The notes: generated from the sequence alone by a model not told the origin. A stretch of 64,000 nucleotides of DNA from Metabacillus sp. B2-18 (GCF_021117275.1 NZ_CP088245.1:1525501-1589500), one strand, 5' to 3'; counted from the first letter of the stretch, positions 45,580 to 54,139 are shown. Program-made: numbers and translations.

Positions 45580-46122
45580 ATGGCAGTAATTAAAGTTAGA
45601 AATACAAATGAAGTAATTGAAGGTCAAGAACAGGTTTCAAATTTTTTAGAGAAACAAGGTGTTCTTTATGAACATTGGGATATGAGCAAACTTCCTTCAC
45701 ACTTAGTTGAAAAATTTGTTCTTAGCGATGAAGAAAAATCTGAAATTTTATCAGCATATAAATCTGAAATTGAAGATTTAGCTGAAAGAAGAGGATATAA
45801 GACTTGGGACATCGTGGCATTATCAGATGCAACACCAAATCTTGAAGATTTGTTAAAAAAATTCGAAAATGTTCATACACACACTGAGGATGAAGTACGT
45901 GCTATTACTGCAGGTCATGGTATTTTCATTATAAAAGGTGATGAGCAAACTGGTTACTTCGATGTAGAATTAGAAGCTGGTGATGTTATTTCAGTACCAG
46001 AGGGTAATCCTCATTTCTTTACATTAATGGAAGACCGTCAAGTTGTGGCAGTTCGCTTATTTATTGAGACAGAAGGATGGGTGGCACATCCATACCAAGA
46101 AAAACAAGAATTAAATAAATAA
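45580..46122 (+). CDS. mtnD: Acireductone dioxygenase MtnD
   Basis: A 180-residue cupin that oxidises the acireductone to formate and 4-methylthio-2-oxobutyrate with Fe(II); with Ni(II) it can follow an off-pathway reaction. Metal ligands are visible in VHTHTEDEVRAI near residue 102 (HxHxxxE) and GNPHFFTLM near 145 (third His). GGAGG precedes the ATG 58 bases after mtnB. It is the last gene of the riboswitch-controlled operon. Confidence 0.97.
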   Translation: MAVIKVRNTNEVIEGQEQVSNFLEKQGVLYEHWDMSKLPSHLVEKFVLSDEEKSEILSAYKSEIEDLAERRGYKTWDIVALSDATPNLEDLLKKFENVHTHTEDEVRAITAGHGIFIIKGDEQTGYFDVELEAGDVISVPEGNPHFFTLMEDRQVVAVRLFIETEGWVAHPYQEKQELNK

Positions 46123-46127
46123 TAGAG

Positions 46128-46160
46128 AACAAGCGTAGAACTAAATATTCTACGCTTGTT
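46128..46160. terminator. Terminator hairpin shared by mtnD and the ABC-F gene
   Basis: AACAAGCGTAGAA and TTCTACGCTTGTT form a perfect 13-bp stem between two converging genes. T-tracts are short on both sides. Confidence 0.75.
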
Positions 46161-46164
46161 GCAT

Positions 46165-47859
46165 TTACCTATTCATTAACTCACGTCTTCTTTTTGTGAG
46201 TAGCTGGAAGGAATTATCTAGTTCATGATATTTCTCTGATTCTGGAGTTAATAAGCTTAATTCACCAAGTATAGCTGAAATCTCAGTGTTGACTACAAGT
46301 AATTCTTCTTCAATTGATTGGTTTTTATTACTCTTTTTTGTTTGTTGCTTCTTAACCTCATATTCTTCAATATTCATTTCTATTCGCTTTATCTTTTGTT
46401 CTTCAAAAACAAGTAATTTTTCGCACACAGAATTTAAAAAGTAATAGTCATGTGAAACTACTAGGATTGTACCAGGAAATTCGGATAATGTTTGCTCTAA
46501 CTGATTACGGCTTGCTAAGTCTAAATGATTTGTTGGTTCGTCAAGAATAAGTAAATCATATTCATCTAATAAAAGGTTTGTAAGCTTTACTTTAGTCCGC
46601 TCTCCTAAACTAAGACTATGAATAGGTTGATTTAGCTTACTTGCTTTTATCCCCATATTTGCTAATGTAGTTCTTGCTTTTAATAAGTTATCTTTATTAG
46701 TGAGATTTAATGCATCATGGACAGTTTGAGATAATGGCATATCTGCCACATCTTGACTAAGATAAGCGATCTTAAGAGATGGACTCTTTGACAAGTCACC
46801 ATTAGTAATAGGTTCAACACCTATGAGCATGCGCAAAAAGGTTGTTTTGCCACATCCATTTGGTCCAACAAGACCTATTCTTTCTCCATGATTTATATAG
46901 AAATAGCTGCTCTTAAACAGCGATACCGATTGAAAGCTTTTTGAGAGATCTTTTGCCTCAATCAGTCTTTTTCCATGTTTTTTATTTCCTTCAAATTGAA
47001 ACCTGACACTCATTTCTTCTAATGGTTTATCTATTTTATTTTTCTCAAGCTCTTTGTTAAGTCTTTTCATTTTAGATTTTATGGCTTTGTCTAATTTCTT
47101 AGCCTTTACACCATGAAACTCCTTAAAGCCTTCTTGGTCTCTCATTGTTCGATGAGCCTTGCCGGACCATTGCTTTAATTGGGTCATTTGGCTTTCAATT
47201 CGTTTCTTTTCATGTTGTTGAATATTATAATGGTGAAGCTGGTCTTCTCGAAATTTTTCCTTTTTTTCATAAAAAGTTGAGTAATTTCCATCATAAACAG
47301 TTAATTTGCTATTTTCGATGTCAAATATTTTCGTTACTGTTTTATCTAAGAAATAACGGTCATGAGAAATAATGATAACAGCTCCATGAAACGATGCTAA
47401 CTTTTCAACAAGCCAATTTATTCCATACAGATCAAGATGATTTGTTGGTTCATCTAGGATTAATATATCTGGATGGGTTGACCATACTTCTGCTAAGGAA
47501 AATTTTAATTTTTCTCCACCACTTAAATGATTCATTCGTTCCTTTTCCCAAGTATGAACTTTTTTTAATCCTAGCTCACTTGCTTTTTCCATGAATTCAC
47601 CAGATAAAGAACCAATATCATTCATCATATATTCAATCGATTGTTTAAGGTATCCGATTTTTATATGTTGTTTACAATGAACCGTTCCGCTGTCAGCTTT
47701 TAAGCTTCCATAAATAATATTGGCAAGTGTTGTTTTGCCTGCGCCATTATGACCAACAAGACCAATTCGATCATTGTGGTAGATATCAAAAGTAAGATCC
47801 GTAAATAGTTCTTTTTCTCCATAACTTTTTGAAATATTTCTTGCTTGTAATGTAAACAT
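46165..47859 (-). CDS. ABC-F protein, VmlR-like ribosome-protection type
   Basis: A 564-residue soluble protein with two ATPase domains and no membrane segment. First domain: GHNGAGKTTLANI near residue 36, HLSGGEKLKFSLAEVW near 113, DEPTNHLDL near 136. The linker (about 190-290) has SGKAHRTMRDQEGFKEFHGVKAKKLDKAIKSK, close to what I remember for B. subtilis VmlR. Second domain: GPNGCGKTTFLRM near 330, SLGERTKVKL near 425 and DEPTNHLDL near 447. The C-terminal helical pair (LTPESEKYHELDNSF) also recalls VmlR. Such proteins displace lincosamide, streptogramin A or pleuromutilin drugs from ribosomes. An attenuator-like leader precedes it. Confidence 0.8.
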   Translation of the reverse strand: MFTLQARNISKSYGEKELFTDLTFDIYHNDRIGLVGHNGAGKTTLANIIYGSLKADSGTVHCKQHIKIGYLKQSIEYMMNDIGSLSGEFMEKASELGLKKVHTWEKERMNHLSGGEKLKFSLAEVWSTHPDILILDEPTNHLDLYGINWLVEKLASFHGAVIIISHDRYFLDKTVTKIFDIENSKLTVYDGNYSTFYEKKEKFREDQLHHYNIQQHEKKRIESQMTQLKQWSGKAHRTMRDQEGFKEFHGVKAKKLDKAIKSKMKRLNKELEKNKIDKPLEEMSVRFQFEGNKKHGKRLIEAKDLSKSFQSVSLFKSSYFYINHGERIGLVGPNGCGKTTFLRMLIGVEPITNGDLSKSPSLKIAYLSQDVADMPLSQTVHDALNLTNKDNLLKARTTLANMGIKASKLNQPIHSLSLGERTKVKLTNLLLDEYDLLILDEPTNHLDLASRNQLEQTLSEFPGTILVVSHDYYFLNSVCEKLLVFEEQKIKRIEMNIEEYEVKKQQTKKSNKNQSIEEELLVVNTEISAILGELSLLTPESEKYHELDNSFQLLTKRRRELMNR

Positions 47860-48009
47860 AAAAAAACCTCCCTATTCCTAGAGAGATTAGTCAAAAAGAT
47901 ATACAAAACCAGTATACCGAAATAAAGGTATACTATAAAAGAAAGCATACCAATTTTAACGACTAAAGGAATGTATATGTTAACATGCAGACTAATCCAA
48001 TTCTCTAGG
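47860..48009 (-). promoter_or_regulatory. Attenuator leader of the ABC-F gene
   Basis: On the minus strand CTCTCTA-GGAA-TAGGGAG (47885-47868) is a terminator stem followed by GTTTTTTT, and its 3' arm contains the SD GGGAGG; the ATG follows at 47859. An upstream segment (48009-47990, CCTAGAGA...GATTAGTC) can pair instead with GACTAATCTCTCTAGG (47892-47877), capturing the 5' arm of the terminator. A further perfect stem AGTATACC/GGTATACT lies between. A 7-codon ORF (47986-47963) sits in the leader without a clear SD. This is the layout of an antibiotic-responsive attenuator. Confidence 0.7.
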
Positions 48010-48150
48010 TAATATTAAAATTCAATTAAAAATGAATTATTAATAGCCAGAAAAAAAGATTAGAACTTCATTGTTTCAACATACACCCTTTCAGTTAAGA
48101 TATGTTTATTATATGTAGGATTTGGTAATATTGCAACCTTCTTCAAAAAG

Positions 48151-48657
48151 TTATTTTAACAATATATAATCAATTGTTTCTGATGTTTGCTCAACAACTT
48201 GCATACCGAGTTTTTCGAGAATTTTAATAGAAGGAAGATTGTTTTTGAGAACATTTGTAGCTGTAATTCCTTTAACACTTTTTTGTTGAAAGGCCCAATC
48301 GATTAATGCTACGGCCATCTCTGTTGCATATCCTTTGCCTTGGAATGTATGGTGTATACCATATCCGATCTCAATAAGACCCTTCTCATCTGGAGGCATT
48401 TTAAATCCCATTGTTCCGACTACTGTATTTGATTCAAATTCAACGATAAAACCGTACCATTCAGCCAAGTCAGGATTAACCATCGTTTTATGGAGACGAA
48501 TTGGTAAAACTCTTTCTGTATAAACAGGCTCAAGAAAATCTTCTAATACATGGGATTGTATAACTTTTTCAAGTGAAGATATGTTGTTTAATGCCGCTTC
48601 AATGATTTCTGAGGTCATTGGTTTTAAACCTAATCGTTTTGATTTAACAATATACAT
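48151..48657 (-). CDS. GNAT-family N-acetyltransferase
   Basis: A 168-residue acetyltransferase of the RimJ/RimL type. After SKRLGLKPMTSEIIEAAL comes WYGFIVEFESNTVVGTMGFKMPPDEKGLIEIGYGIHHTFQGKGYATEMAVALIDWAF, where the acetyl-CoA pyrophosphate loop is QGKGYA near residue 110, then GITATNVLKNNLPSIKILEKLGM near 135. The substrate is unknown; relatives modify ribosomal proteins or small amines. ATG 48657 with GGAAGGAA is preferred over an ATG seven codons upstream that lacks an SD. It stands alone behind the ABC-F leader. Confidence 0.85.
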   Translation of the reverse strand: MYIVKSKRLGLKPMTSEIIEAALNNISSLEKVIQSHVLEDFLEPVYTERVLPIRLHKTMVNPDLAEWYGFIVEFESNTVVGTMGFKMPPDEKGLIEIGYGIHHTFQGKGYATEMAVALIDWAFQQKSVKGITATNVLKNNLPSIKILEKLGMQVVEQTSETIDYILLK

Positions 48658-48808
48658 AATCTCTAAGTTCCTTCCCATACTAAATGTTAGAAATCATAAA
48701 TATATTATAAATTAAAATGAACATAAAAGTTTTTTTAAGAAAACTTTGAATTTTCTTTACTAACAAAGAATGCTGTGATAAATTTCTTGTTAAAAGGGGG
48801 TTGTATAA

Positions 48809-49444
48809 ATGAAGGTTAGATATCATTATGTACAGAAAGCAGACGTGAAATATTGTGATATTAGCTGTACAGTAAAAGAAGCATATGATTATCTAAAGGA
48901 AACAGGTTACCGTTCTATTCCGGTTTTAAAGAAAGATGGTAAAATCTTTGTTGGTTTTATTTATAAAGTACATTTGCTTGAGCATTATGTAGAGCATAAT
49001 GGTAAAGAAAGTGATCCGATTGAACCGTTAGTGCAGAATCAAGATGCTTACATATACGAAGAGGATTCATTTTTCAAGACATTCTTAACGATTCGACGAC
49101 TTCCATTTTTAGCAGTAATAAATGAAGAGAAAGAATTCTCAGGAATTATTACCCATTCAAATATAATGGATGTCCTTGAAGATTCATTTGGGATGAAAAC
49201 TGGTGGTGTCCTTCTTACAGTTGGAACTAAGGAGCATAAAGGGGCTATTAAGGACTTAGTAACTACTGTTAAGGATATTAATATAGAAGGCCTGCTAACG
49301 ATGGATAATGGTGATAAATATATCAGAAGAATTATTCTAAATTTATCAGGTGATTTATCTGAGAAAAAATTGCAGAAGGTTATTAAAAAATTAGAGGATA
49401 AAGAATTCAGAGTTACCTCTGTTGATCGTATTGATCATAAATAG
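48809..49444 (+). CDS. CBS-ACT protein, CbpA-like c-di-AMP binder
   Basis: A 211-residue soluble protein. Two CBS motifs occupy roughly residues 12-125 (TVKEAYDYLKETGYRSIPVLKKDGKIFVGFIYKVHLLEHY and FLAVINEEKEFSGIITHSNIMDVLED), followed by an ACT-like domain at about 135-208 (GVLLTVGTKEHKGAIKDLVTTVKDINIEGLLTM). The opening MKVRYHYVQKADVKYC matches CbpA proteins of Listeria and bacilli that bind cyclic di-AMP; the partner pathway is not settled. AAGGGGG lies before the ATG, and a terminator follows. Confidence 0.75.
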   Translation: MKVRYHYVQKADVKYCDISCTVKEAYDYLKETGYRSIPVLKKDGKIFVGFIYKVHLLEHYVEHNGKESDPIEPLVQNQDAYIYEEDSFFKTFLTIRRLPFLAVINEEKEFSGIITHSNIMDVLEDSFGMKTGGVLLTVGTKEHKGAIKDLVTTVKDINIEGLLTMDNGDKYIRRIILNLSGDLSEKKLQKVIKKLEDKEFRVTSVDRIDHK

Positions 49445-49460
49445 GTAATGGACTACAGAA

Positions 49461-49488
49461 AGGGCTACAGTTGATAGCCCTTTTTTTA
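49461..49488 (+). terminator. Terminator after the CBS-ACT gene
   Basis: AGGGCTA, 7-base loop, TAGCCCT, then TTTTTTATA. Confidence 0.88.
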
Positions 49489-49586
49489 TAAGAAGGTTGT
49501 TTCGAGTATGGAAAAGAGGTAGTCAAAATTGGGAATGTTTCATAGGTTATGAACTACCTAGAGCTCACTTACCGGGTTTGAAGTAA

Positions 49587-50357
49587 TCATTCCAAATTTG
49601 TTATGTCTTCAGGATCAAAGAATAGTTTAGAAAGTGTAACCGTTTCTGCTTTTTCTTTCACTAAAGGCACGTATTGCTTTAAAACGGATGCTGTTTTTTC
49701 TCCAGCTATCCCAACATGCCCTATTGCAATAATTTCATTATCTTTTTCAATTCGATTCATTAGTAAATTAGCTTGTTTCGTAATGTGACTTGTTGTATAT
49801 TGTTCATCAAAAAATAGCTCATTCTCCAAATAAGGAACCTCTAATTGTTTTGCAATTGTTTCAACAACACTTTTTCCTGTAGTTTTGCTATCTAAATAAT
49901 AAAGCCCTCTTTCCTTACATACCTCTAATATAATTTTCATTACCCTAGCATCTGCTGTGGCTTTAGATCCCATATGATTGTTCATTCCAACAGCATGGGG
50001 GACATCATCAATTGCATCATTTACTCTTTTTCTAATTTCTTTATTTGATAAATCAGTCGTAATAGCTCCGGGGCCAAGCCAACTCTTTTTTCCATGTAAA
50101 GGCTCCATTGGAAGATGCACAATGACCTCATGGCCTTTTTCATGGGCTAGATTTGCGTCTTTTTTTGTTGTAGGTAAAAATGGCATAACCGCTACAGTTA
50201 ATTGAATAGGTAAAGAGAGGATTTGTTCAGTACCTTTCATTCCATTACCTAGGTCATCAATAACTATTGCTACCTGTCTTTCAATTGAGCGTGATTGAGC
50301 AAATATTGCAATAGGTATAGAAAGAAGAAGAATCAAACTAATCATAAATTTTTTCAT
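49587..50357 (-). CDS. Divergent polysaccharide deacetylase, YibQ type (DUF610)
   Basis: A 256-residue exported protein. Signal peptide MKKFMISLILLLSIPIAIFAQS. The fold is a NodB-like barrel with VAIVIDDLGNGMKGTEQIL near residue 30 (metal-type Asp pair), TVAVMPFLPTTKKDANLAHEKGHEVIVHLPMEP near 53-85, AVGMNNHMGSKATADARVM near 122 and YYLDSKTTGKSV near 153. This divergent family is widespread in Gram-negatives (YibQ) and present in some bacilli; its substrate is unknown, and wall or exopolysaccharide processing is inferred. It diverges from spo0E across 299 bases in which I see no clear gene. Confidence 0.78.
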   Translation of the reverse strand: MKKFMISLILLLSIPIAIFAQSRSIERQVAIVIDDLGNGMKGTEQILSLPIQLTVAVMPFLPTTKKDANLAHEKGHEVIVHLPMEPLHGKKSWLGPGAITTDLSNKEIRKRVNDAIDDVPHAVGMNNHMGSKATADARVMKIILEVCKERGLYYLDSKTTGKSVVETIAKQLEVPYLENELFFDEQYTTSHITKQANLLMNRIEKDNEIIAIGHVGIAGEKTASVLKQYVPLVKEKAETVTLSKLFFDPEDITNLE

Positions 50358-50656
50358 GGGAGTGTTCTCCTTTACTTGTATATATGTATAGGTTAACCAC
50401 GCTTAATAAAAAGATGTGTTTATAAAGGTGAGAAAAAGGTAGTTTAAAGTAAAGCAGATGTGGGAATAAAAATAATAAGAAAAAGTTTTCAATTTTGTCA
50501 TATTTAAAGGTGAAAAAAATGTCTAAAATTGCGATAGTCTTTACACAAGTGCAAAGTTTTGTAATAATTTCTTACAAGATTACTTGTGTGGGATAATATC
50601 AAGAACCGTTTAACTTTAGATTATCGCAAAATTGAATAACTAGGAGGGGCTCTGAG

Positions 50657-50905
50657 ATGAATAATAATTCTTTAAAAACAAAGCTTCTTGAAACAATTAA
50701 TATAAAAAGAAAAGAAATGATTGAAACGGCTAATAAAGAAGGATATACAAGTGAATTGGCTGTTCAATGTAGTCAAGATTTGGACTTGCTTTTAAATGAA
50801 TATCAACAGATTCTAATAGAAGAGAAAAAACCTAAAGTTGTCCCTTTTCATGACTTAGTTCATTCAATGAAATTATTTACGTACACAGACAGATATTCTT
50901 ATTAA
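50657..50905 (+). CDS. spo0E: Spo0E aspartyl-phosphate phosphatase
   Basis: An 82-residue protein that dephosphorylates Spo0A-P and delays sporulation. The two-helix core has ETINIKRKEMIETANKEGYTSELAVQ and the signature CSQDLDLLLNEYQQ near residue 38, plus a C-terminal tail PFHDLVHSMKLFT like that of Spo0E proper; shorter family members lack this tail. AGGAGGGG precedes the ATG. Location between the mtn cluster and mhqR-motBA agrees with spo0E in B. subtilis. A strong terminator follows. Confidence 0.88.
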   Translation: MNNNSLKTKLLETINIKRKEMIETANKEGYTSELAVQCSQDLDLLLNEYQQILIEEKKPKVVPFHDLVHSMKLFTYTDRYSY

Positions 50906-50910
50906 AATAA

Positions 50911-50941
50911 AAAATACAGTGGACAAGCACTGTATTTTCTT
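50911..50941. terminator. Terminator shared by spo0E and the ZIP gene
   Basis: AAAATACAGTG and CACTGTATTTT form a perfect 11-bp stem between converging genes, with A/T tracts on both sides. Confidence 0.9.
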
Positions 50942-50953
50942 CGTGTTATTGCA

Positions 50954-51685
50954 TTAAAAACTATTTATAAGAATAACCATGCAAAGAATGCCAATAATAA
51001 ATGAGTATGTCGCAAATTGTTCATTTCCATCTCCATGAGATTCCGGAATTAGCTCTTTGTAGATGATAAACAGCATCGCACCTGCTGCAAAAGCTAATCC
51101 ATATGGTACAAGAAAGGCGACAAAGCTTGTTAAATAAAAACCAAGTAATGATGCTACAATTTCCACAGCACCTGTTGCTGTAGCAATTAAGAATGCTTTT
51201 CCTCGATTTATATTTTGATTGATTAAGAATAGAGCAACCAAAAATCCTTCCGGTGCATTTTGTAGACCGATTGCAAAGGCTATTAGGTTTCCTGTCTCAC
51301 TAACAGATGAAGCATAACTAACTCCAACCGATAACCCTTCTGGAATATTATGCAAGGTTATTGCTGCAATAATAAGCATAGCTTTTTCATCAAATTTAAT
51401 TCCACTTTTGGTATGTTCCAAATCAATATGAGGAATGGCTCTTTCAAGTGATGTTAAAATAAGTACCCCAAGAAATAAACCGATGGAAACTTCCAATATC
51501 CCCCCATAATTTAATGACTCAGGAATTAAGCCTAACATGGCAGCAGTCATCATAATACCGGCTGTAAAGGCTAATAAAATATCTCTCCAACGATGCGTAA
51601 TCGTTCTTTGAAGAAATAGGATAGGTACTGCACCTAATCCTGTAGATAATGCAGATAATACACTTCCCAATAAAACATCTGACAT
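50954..51685 (-). CDS. ZIP-family divalent metal transporter
   Basis: A 243-residue membrane protein with eight hydrophobic segments. The metal-site motifs of ZIP transporters are in TM4 (ITLHNIPEGLSVGVSYA near residue 112) and TM5 (AIGLQNAPEGFLVALF near 140); a short histidine/acid loop (HIDLEHTKSG) lies between TM3 and TM4. Members import zinc, iron or manganese, and the ZupT-like layout suggests zinc. No Zur or Fur box was recognised upstream. It is monocistronic, converging with spo0E. Confidence 0.9.
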   Translation of the reverse strand: MSDVLLGSVLSALSTGLGAVPILFLQRTITHRWRDILLAFTAGIMMTAAMLGLIPESLNYGGILEVSIGLFLGVLILTSLERAIPHIDLEHTKSGIKFDEKAMLIIAAITLHNIPEGLSVGVSYASSVSETGNLIAFAIGLQNAPEGFLVALFLINQNINRGKAFLIATATGAVEIVASLLGFYLTSFVAFLVPYGLAFAAGAMLFIIYKELIPESHGDGNEQFATYSFIIGILCMVILINSF

Positions 51686-51903
51686 ATGTGATTGCTCCTT
51701 CTAAAATGGATACACTTTGCTTTAGAATCGTAATTAGAACTATTATAACTGAATTAGGTAACCTAAGGAAGAATTCGCTTAAATAGAAGGTCATTTTTAC
51801 CGAATTATACGATAAGCAAAGAATGAAAAAATCACTTGCTGTTGCAGGGCTCAATAAAGTATATGAATAGGTGGGCTATTTGTTCCAATAATTAAAAGAT
51901 GAT

Positions 51904-51963
51904 TTGACTTTCTATACAACATGTTCTATTATAATGCTAATTATTTATTTTGAATTCAAGATA
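51904..51963 (+). promoter_or_regulatory. mhqR promoter and MhqR-type operator
   Basis: TTGACT (51904-51909), 17-base spacer, TATTAT (51927-51932). TATTTTGAATTCAAGATA at 51946-51963 matches the reported MhqR box TATCTCGAATTCGAGATA at 15 of 18 positions and lies just after the predicted start point, fitting autorepression. Confidence 0.65.
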
Positions 51964-51985
51964 TATGAAAAAGGATTGAGATGAA

Positions 51986-52447
51986 TTGGAAAAAACAAAG
52001 GGAATAGAAGAGTCTTTAAAGTTTTTTATTGTGCTATCGCGTGCCCACAGAGCATTTAACGATGTCGTTAATAAACATATATCAACATTTAAATTAAACC
52101 CGACAGAATTTGCTGTTCTAGAGCTTTTATACCACAAAGGAGATCAGCCTTTACAACAAATAGGTGGGAAAATACTGTTGGCAAGTGGGAGTATCACATA
52201 TGTAGTAGATAAATTAGAGCAAAAGGGCTTACTTATAAGAAAGGCATGTCCTAATGACCGAAGAGTAACACATGCTCAGATAACGGATAAGGGAAAAGAA
52301 CTAATTGAAGAAATATTCCCCCCTCATCAAGAAAAAATTGATGAAATTGTAAACGTATTGTCTGATGAAGAAAAGGCATTAGTCACAGAGCTTCTTAAAA
52401 AAGTGGGTTATCATGCTAATGATTTATTGAAAACTGAAAAGCATTAA
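51986..52447 (+). CDS. mhqR: MarR-family repressor MhqR
   Basis: A 153-residue winged-helix regulator started by TTG behind AAGGA. The HTH and wing read LNPTEFAVLELLYHKGDQPLQQIGGKILLASGSITYVVDKLEQKGLLIRKACPNDRRVTHAQITDKG, agreeing closely with MhqR (YkvE) as I remember it. In B. subtilis MhqR represses azoreductase and dioxygenase genes for quinone and catechol resistance. Its place before motBA and clpE is the same as mhqR in B. subtilis, and an MhqR-like box lies upstream. None of the usual target genes are in this window. Confidence 0.85.
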   Translation: MEKTKGIEESLKFFIVLSRAHRAFNDVVNKHISTFKLNPTEFAVLELLYHKGDQPLQQIGGKILLASGSITYVVDKLEQKGLLIRKACPNDRRVTHAQITDKGKELIEEIFPPHQEKIDEIVNVLSDEEKALVTELLKKVGYHANDLLKTEKH

Positions 52448-52470
52448 CTAAAGATTACTTTTAAAACATT

Positions 52471-52509
52471 AAAGCGGGTCAATCCTACATTGGATTGACC
52501 CGCTTTTCT
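52471..52509. terminator. Terminator shared by mhqR and motB
   Basis: AAAGCGGGTCAATCC and GGATTGACCCGCTTT form a perfect 15-bp stem between converging genes, followed by T-rich sequence. Confidence 0.95.
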
Positions 52510-52518
52510 TTAAGCATA

Positions 52519-53280
52519 TTATTTTTGCTCGTAAGGAAGAACGAGAATTTCAACACGTCGGTTTTTTTGACGTCCTTCACTTGTCTCATTTGTAGCTACC
52601 GGTTTATATTCACCAAATCCTTTAGCACTGAAGGCTTTAGGATCCAATTTATCATTTTCAATTAATATTTTCATAAAATTAACGGCACGCATAACACTTA
52701 AATGCCAGTTTGAATCAAATTCAGAGTTATTGATTGGTATATCATCTGTATGACCACTCACGATAATATTACGAGGTGGGTTCATGATAAGAAGATCAGA
52801 TATTTCTTTAGCCAGCTTTTCATCTTTCGCACGAATATCTGCGCTTCCTGAGTCGAAAAAGATATCATTTAGTAATGTAATTAGTAAACCTTCATCAGTA
52901 AGAGTTGTACCTAACTTTGCTTGAAGGTTATTTTCCTTAATGTACGTGTTGATTTTTTCTTGAATTTTTTGTAAGTTCTCTTGTTCCATTTTTTGCTGAG
53001 CAGCTTCTAATTGTTCTTTCGATGCTTCATCTTTTTGAACATTAAGATCTTCTAACTCGCTTTCAGGAGTAGGGCTTGGGTATTCTAATACACTTGTTCC
53101 TCCATCGAAAGCTGCATTTAATGATTTCGCCACTTGCTGAAATTTTTGCGCATCAACTGAACTCATCGCAAATAACACGATGAAAAGTGCCAGAACGAGA
53201 GTTAGTAAATCGGCGTAAGGAACAAGCCATGATTCATCCATATGTTCATCATGATGCTTATGCTTTTTCTTTTTAGCCAT
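52519..53280 (-). CDS. motB: Flagellar stator protein MotB
   Basis: A 253-residue protein anchoring the proton-driven stator to peptidoglycan. One membrane helix at about 20-40 (WLVPYADLLTLVLALFIVLFAMSS) carries the proton-binding Asp near residue 24. A Gln/Glu/Lys-rich linker is followed by the OmpA-like domain: LITLLNDIFFDSGSADIR, IIVSGHTDDIPI near 170 and RRVEILVLPY at the end. It overlaps motA by eight bases. The absence of polar residues typical of the sodium type, and its place next to mhqR, favour the proton-driven MotAB rather than MotPS. Confidence 0.95.
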   Translation of the reverse strand: MAKKKKHKHHDEHMDESWLVPYADLLTLVLALFIVLFAMSSVDAQKFQQVAKSLNAAFDGGTSVLEYPSPTPESELEDLNVQKDEASKEQLEAAQQKMEQENLQKIQEKINTYIKENNLQAKLGTTLTDEGLLITLLNDIFFDSGSADIRAKDEKLAKEISDLLIMNPPRNIIVSGHTDDIPINNSEFDSNWHLSVMRAVNFMKILIENDKLDPKAFSAKGFGEYKPVATNETSEGRQKNRRVEILVLPYEQK

Positions 53281-54073
53281 TTACACTCTCTCCTCCAGTA
53301 ACAGCAGCATCTAATTTGTTTCTTTCAGTAACTGGCAAATATGTTGCTAGCTTTTGCTCGATTGCTTTTGGTGCTTGTCCTTCTAAAACAGAAAGTACAC
53401 CTTCTATCATAACCTGTTTTACTAGTGCTTCTTGCTTAGACTTCCTCTTTAATTTATTTGCAAATGGATGCCATAATACGTATCCTGTAAAAATACCCAT
53501 TAATGTGGCAACGAATGCCGCACTTATCGCATGTCCTAATGCATCTGTATTACTCATATCGGAGAGGGCAGCAATTAAACCAACTACCGCTCCAAGTACT
53601 CCAAGTGTCGGTGCATATGTTCCTGCTTGTGTGAAAATAGATGCTGACCCTTGGTGACGCTCTTCCATTGCTTCAATTTCTTCTGACATAACATCGCGAA
53701 TAAATTCAGCATTTTGTCCATCTACGGCCATAAGTAAGCCGCTTTTTAAGAAAGGATCCTCAACATCAGCAAGTTTTGCTTCAAGTGCAAGTAACCCCTC
53801 TTTACGAGCAACTTGTGCCCAATCAGAGAATAAGGGGATTAACTCCTGAATTGAAGGAGTTTTTTGTTCTTTAAAGATAATGCCAAATAGCTTAGGCACC
53901 TTTTTGATTTCACTAGTTGGGAAAGCAATAATAACAGCCGCTGCTGTACCCAAAAGAATAATTAATATTGCGGCTGGGTTAATTAATACTGTGGGACTAA
54001 CACCTTTCATAAACATCCCAACACCTACTGCGATTATCGCAAGTAATATTCCTATTAATGACGTTTTATCCAT
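53273..54073 (-). CDS. motA: Flagellar stator protein MotA
   Basis: A 266-residue polytopic protein with four membrane helices: two at the N terminus (about 4-22 and 33-51), then, after the cytoplasmic charged loop that contacts FliG, two more at about 150-172 (TQAGTYAPTLGVLGAVVGLIAAL) and 180-203. SAAFVATLMGIFTGYVLWHPFANKLKRKS is typical of MotA. A SigD-type promoter lies 40 bases upstream, so motAB belongs to the late flagellar regulon. The SD before ATG 54073 is weak (GGTGA). Confidence 0.95.
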   Translation of the reverse strand: MDKTSLIGILLAIIAVGVGMFMKGVSPTVLINPAAILIILLGTAAAVIIAFPTSEIKKVPKLFGIIFKEQKTPSIQELIPLFSDWAQVARKEGLLALEAKLADVEDPFLKSGLLMAVDGQNAEFIRDVMSEEIEAMEERHQGSASIFTQAGTYAPTLGVLGAVVGLIAALSDMSNTDALGHAISAAFVATLMGIFTGYVLWHPFANKLKRKSKQEALVKQVMIEGVLSVLEGQAPKAIEQKLATYLPVTERNKLDAAVTGGESVNG

Positions 54074-54112
54074 CGTAAATCACCATATTTCCTCATTATT
54101 TTCTTATCTCTT

Positions 54113-54139
54113 ATATCGGTAAGATTTATTAAAATTTTA
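54113..54139 (-). promoter_or_regulatory. SigD promoter of motAB
   Basis: Minus strand TAAA, 15-base spacer, ACCGATAT; this differs from TAAA-N15-GCCGATAT by one base. Start point about 33 bases before motA. Confidence 0.8.

Noticed and set aside
47700..47948. An 82-codon minus-strand frame beginning in the ABC-F leader and running into the gene
   Set aside because: It has no SD, is hydrophobic only over its first 20 codons, and the rest overlaps the clear ABC-F gene in another frame. The first codons might be a leader peptide but this cannot be shown.
47951..47964. 14-base match CCAATTTTAACGAC shared with 59566-59579
   Set aside because: A single short AT-rich match with different surroundings; most likely chance.
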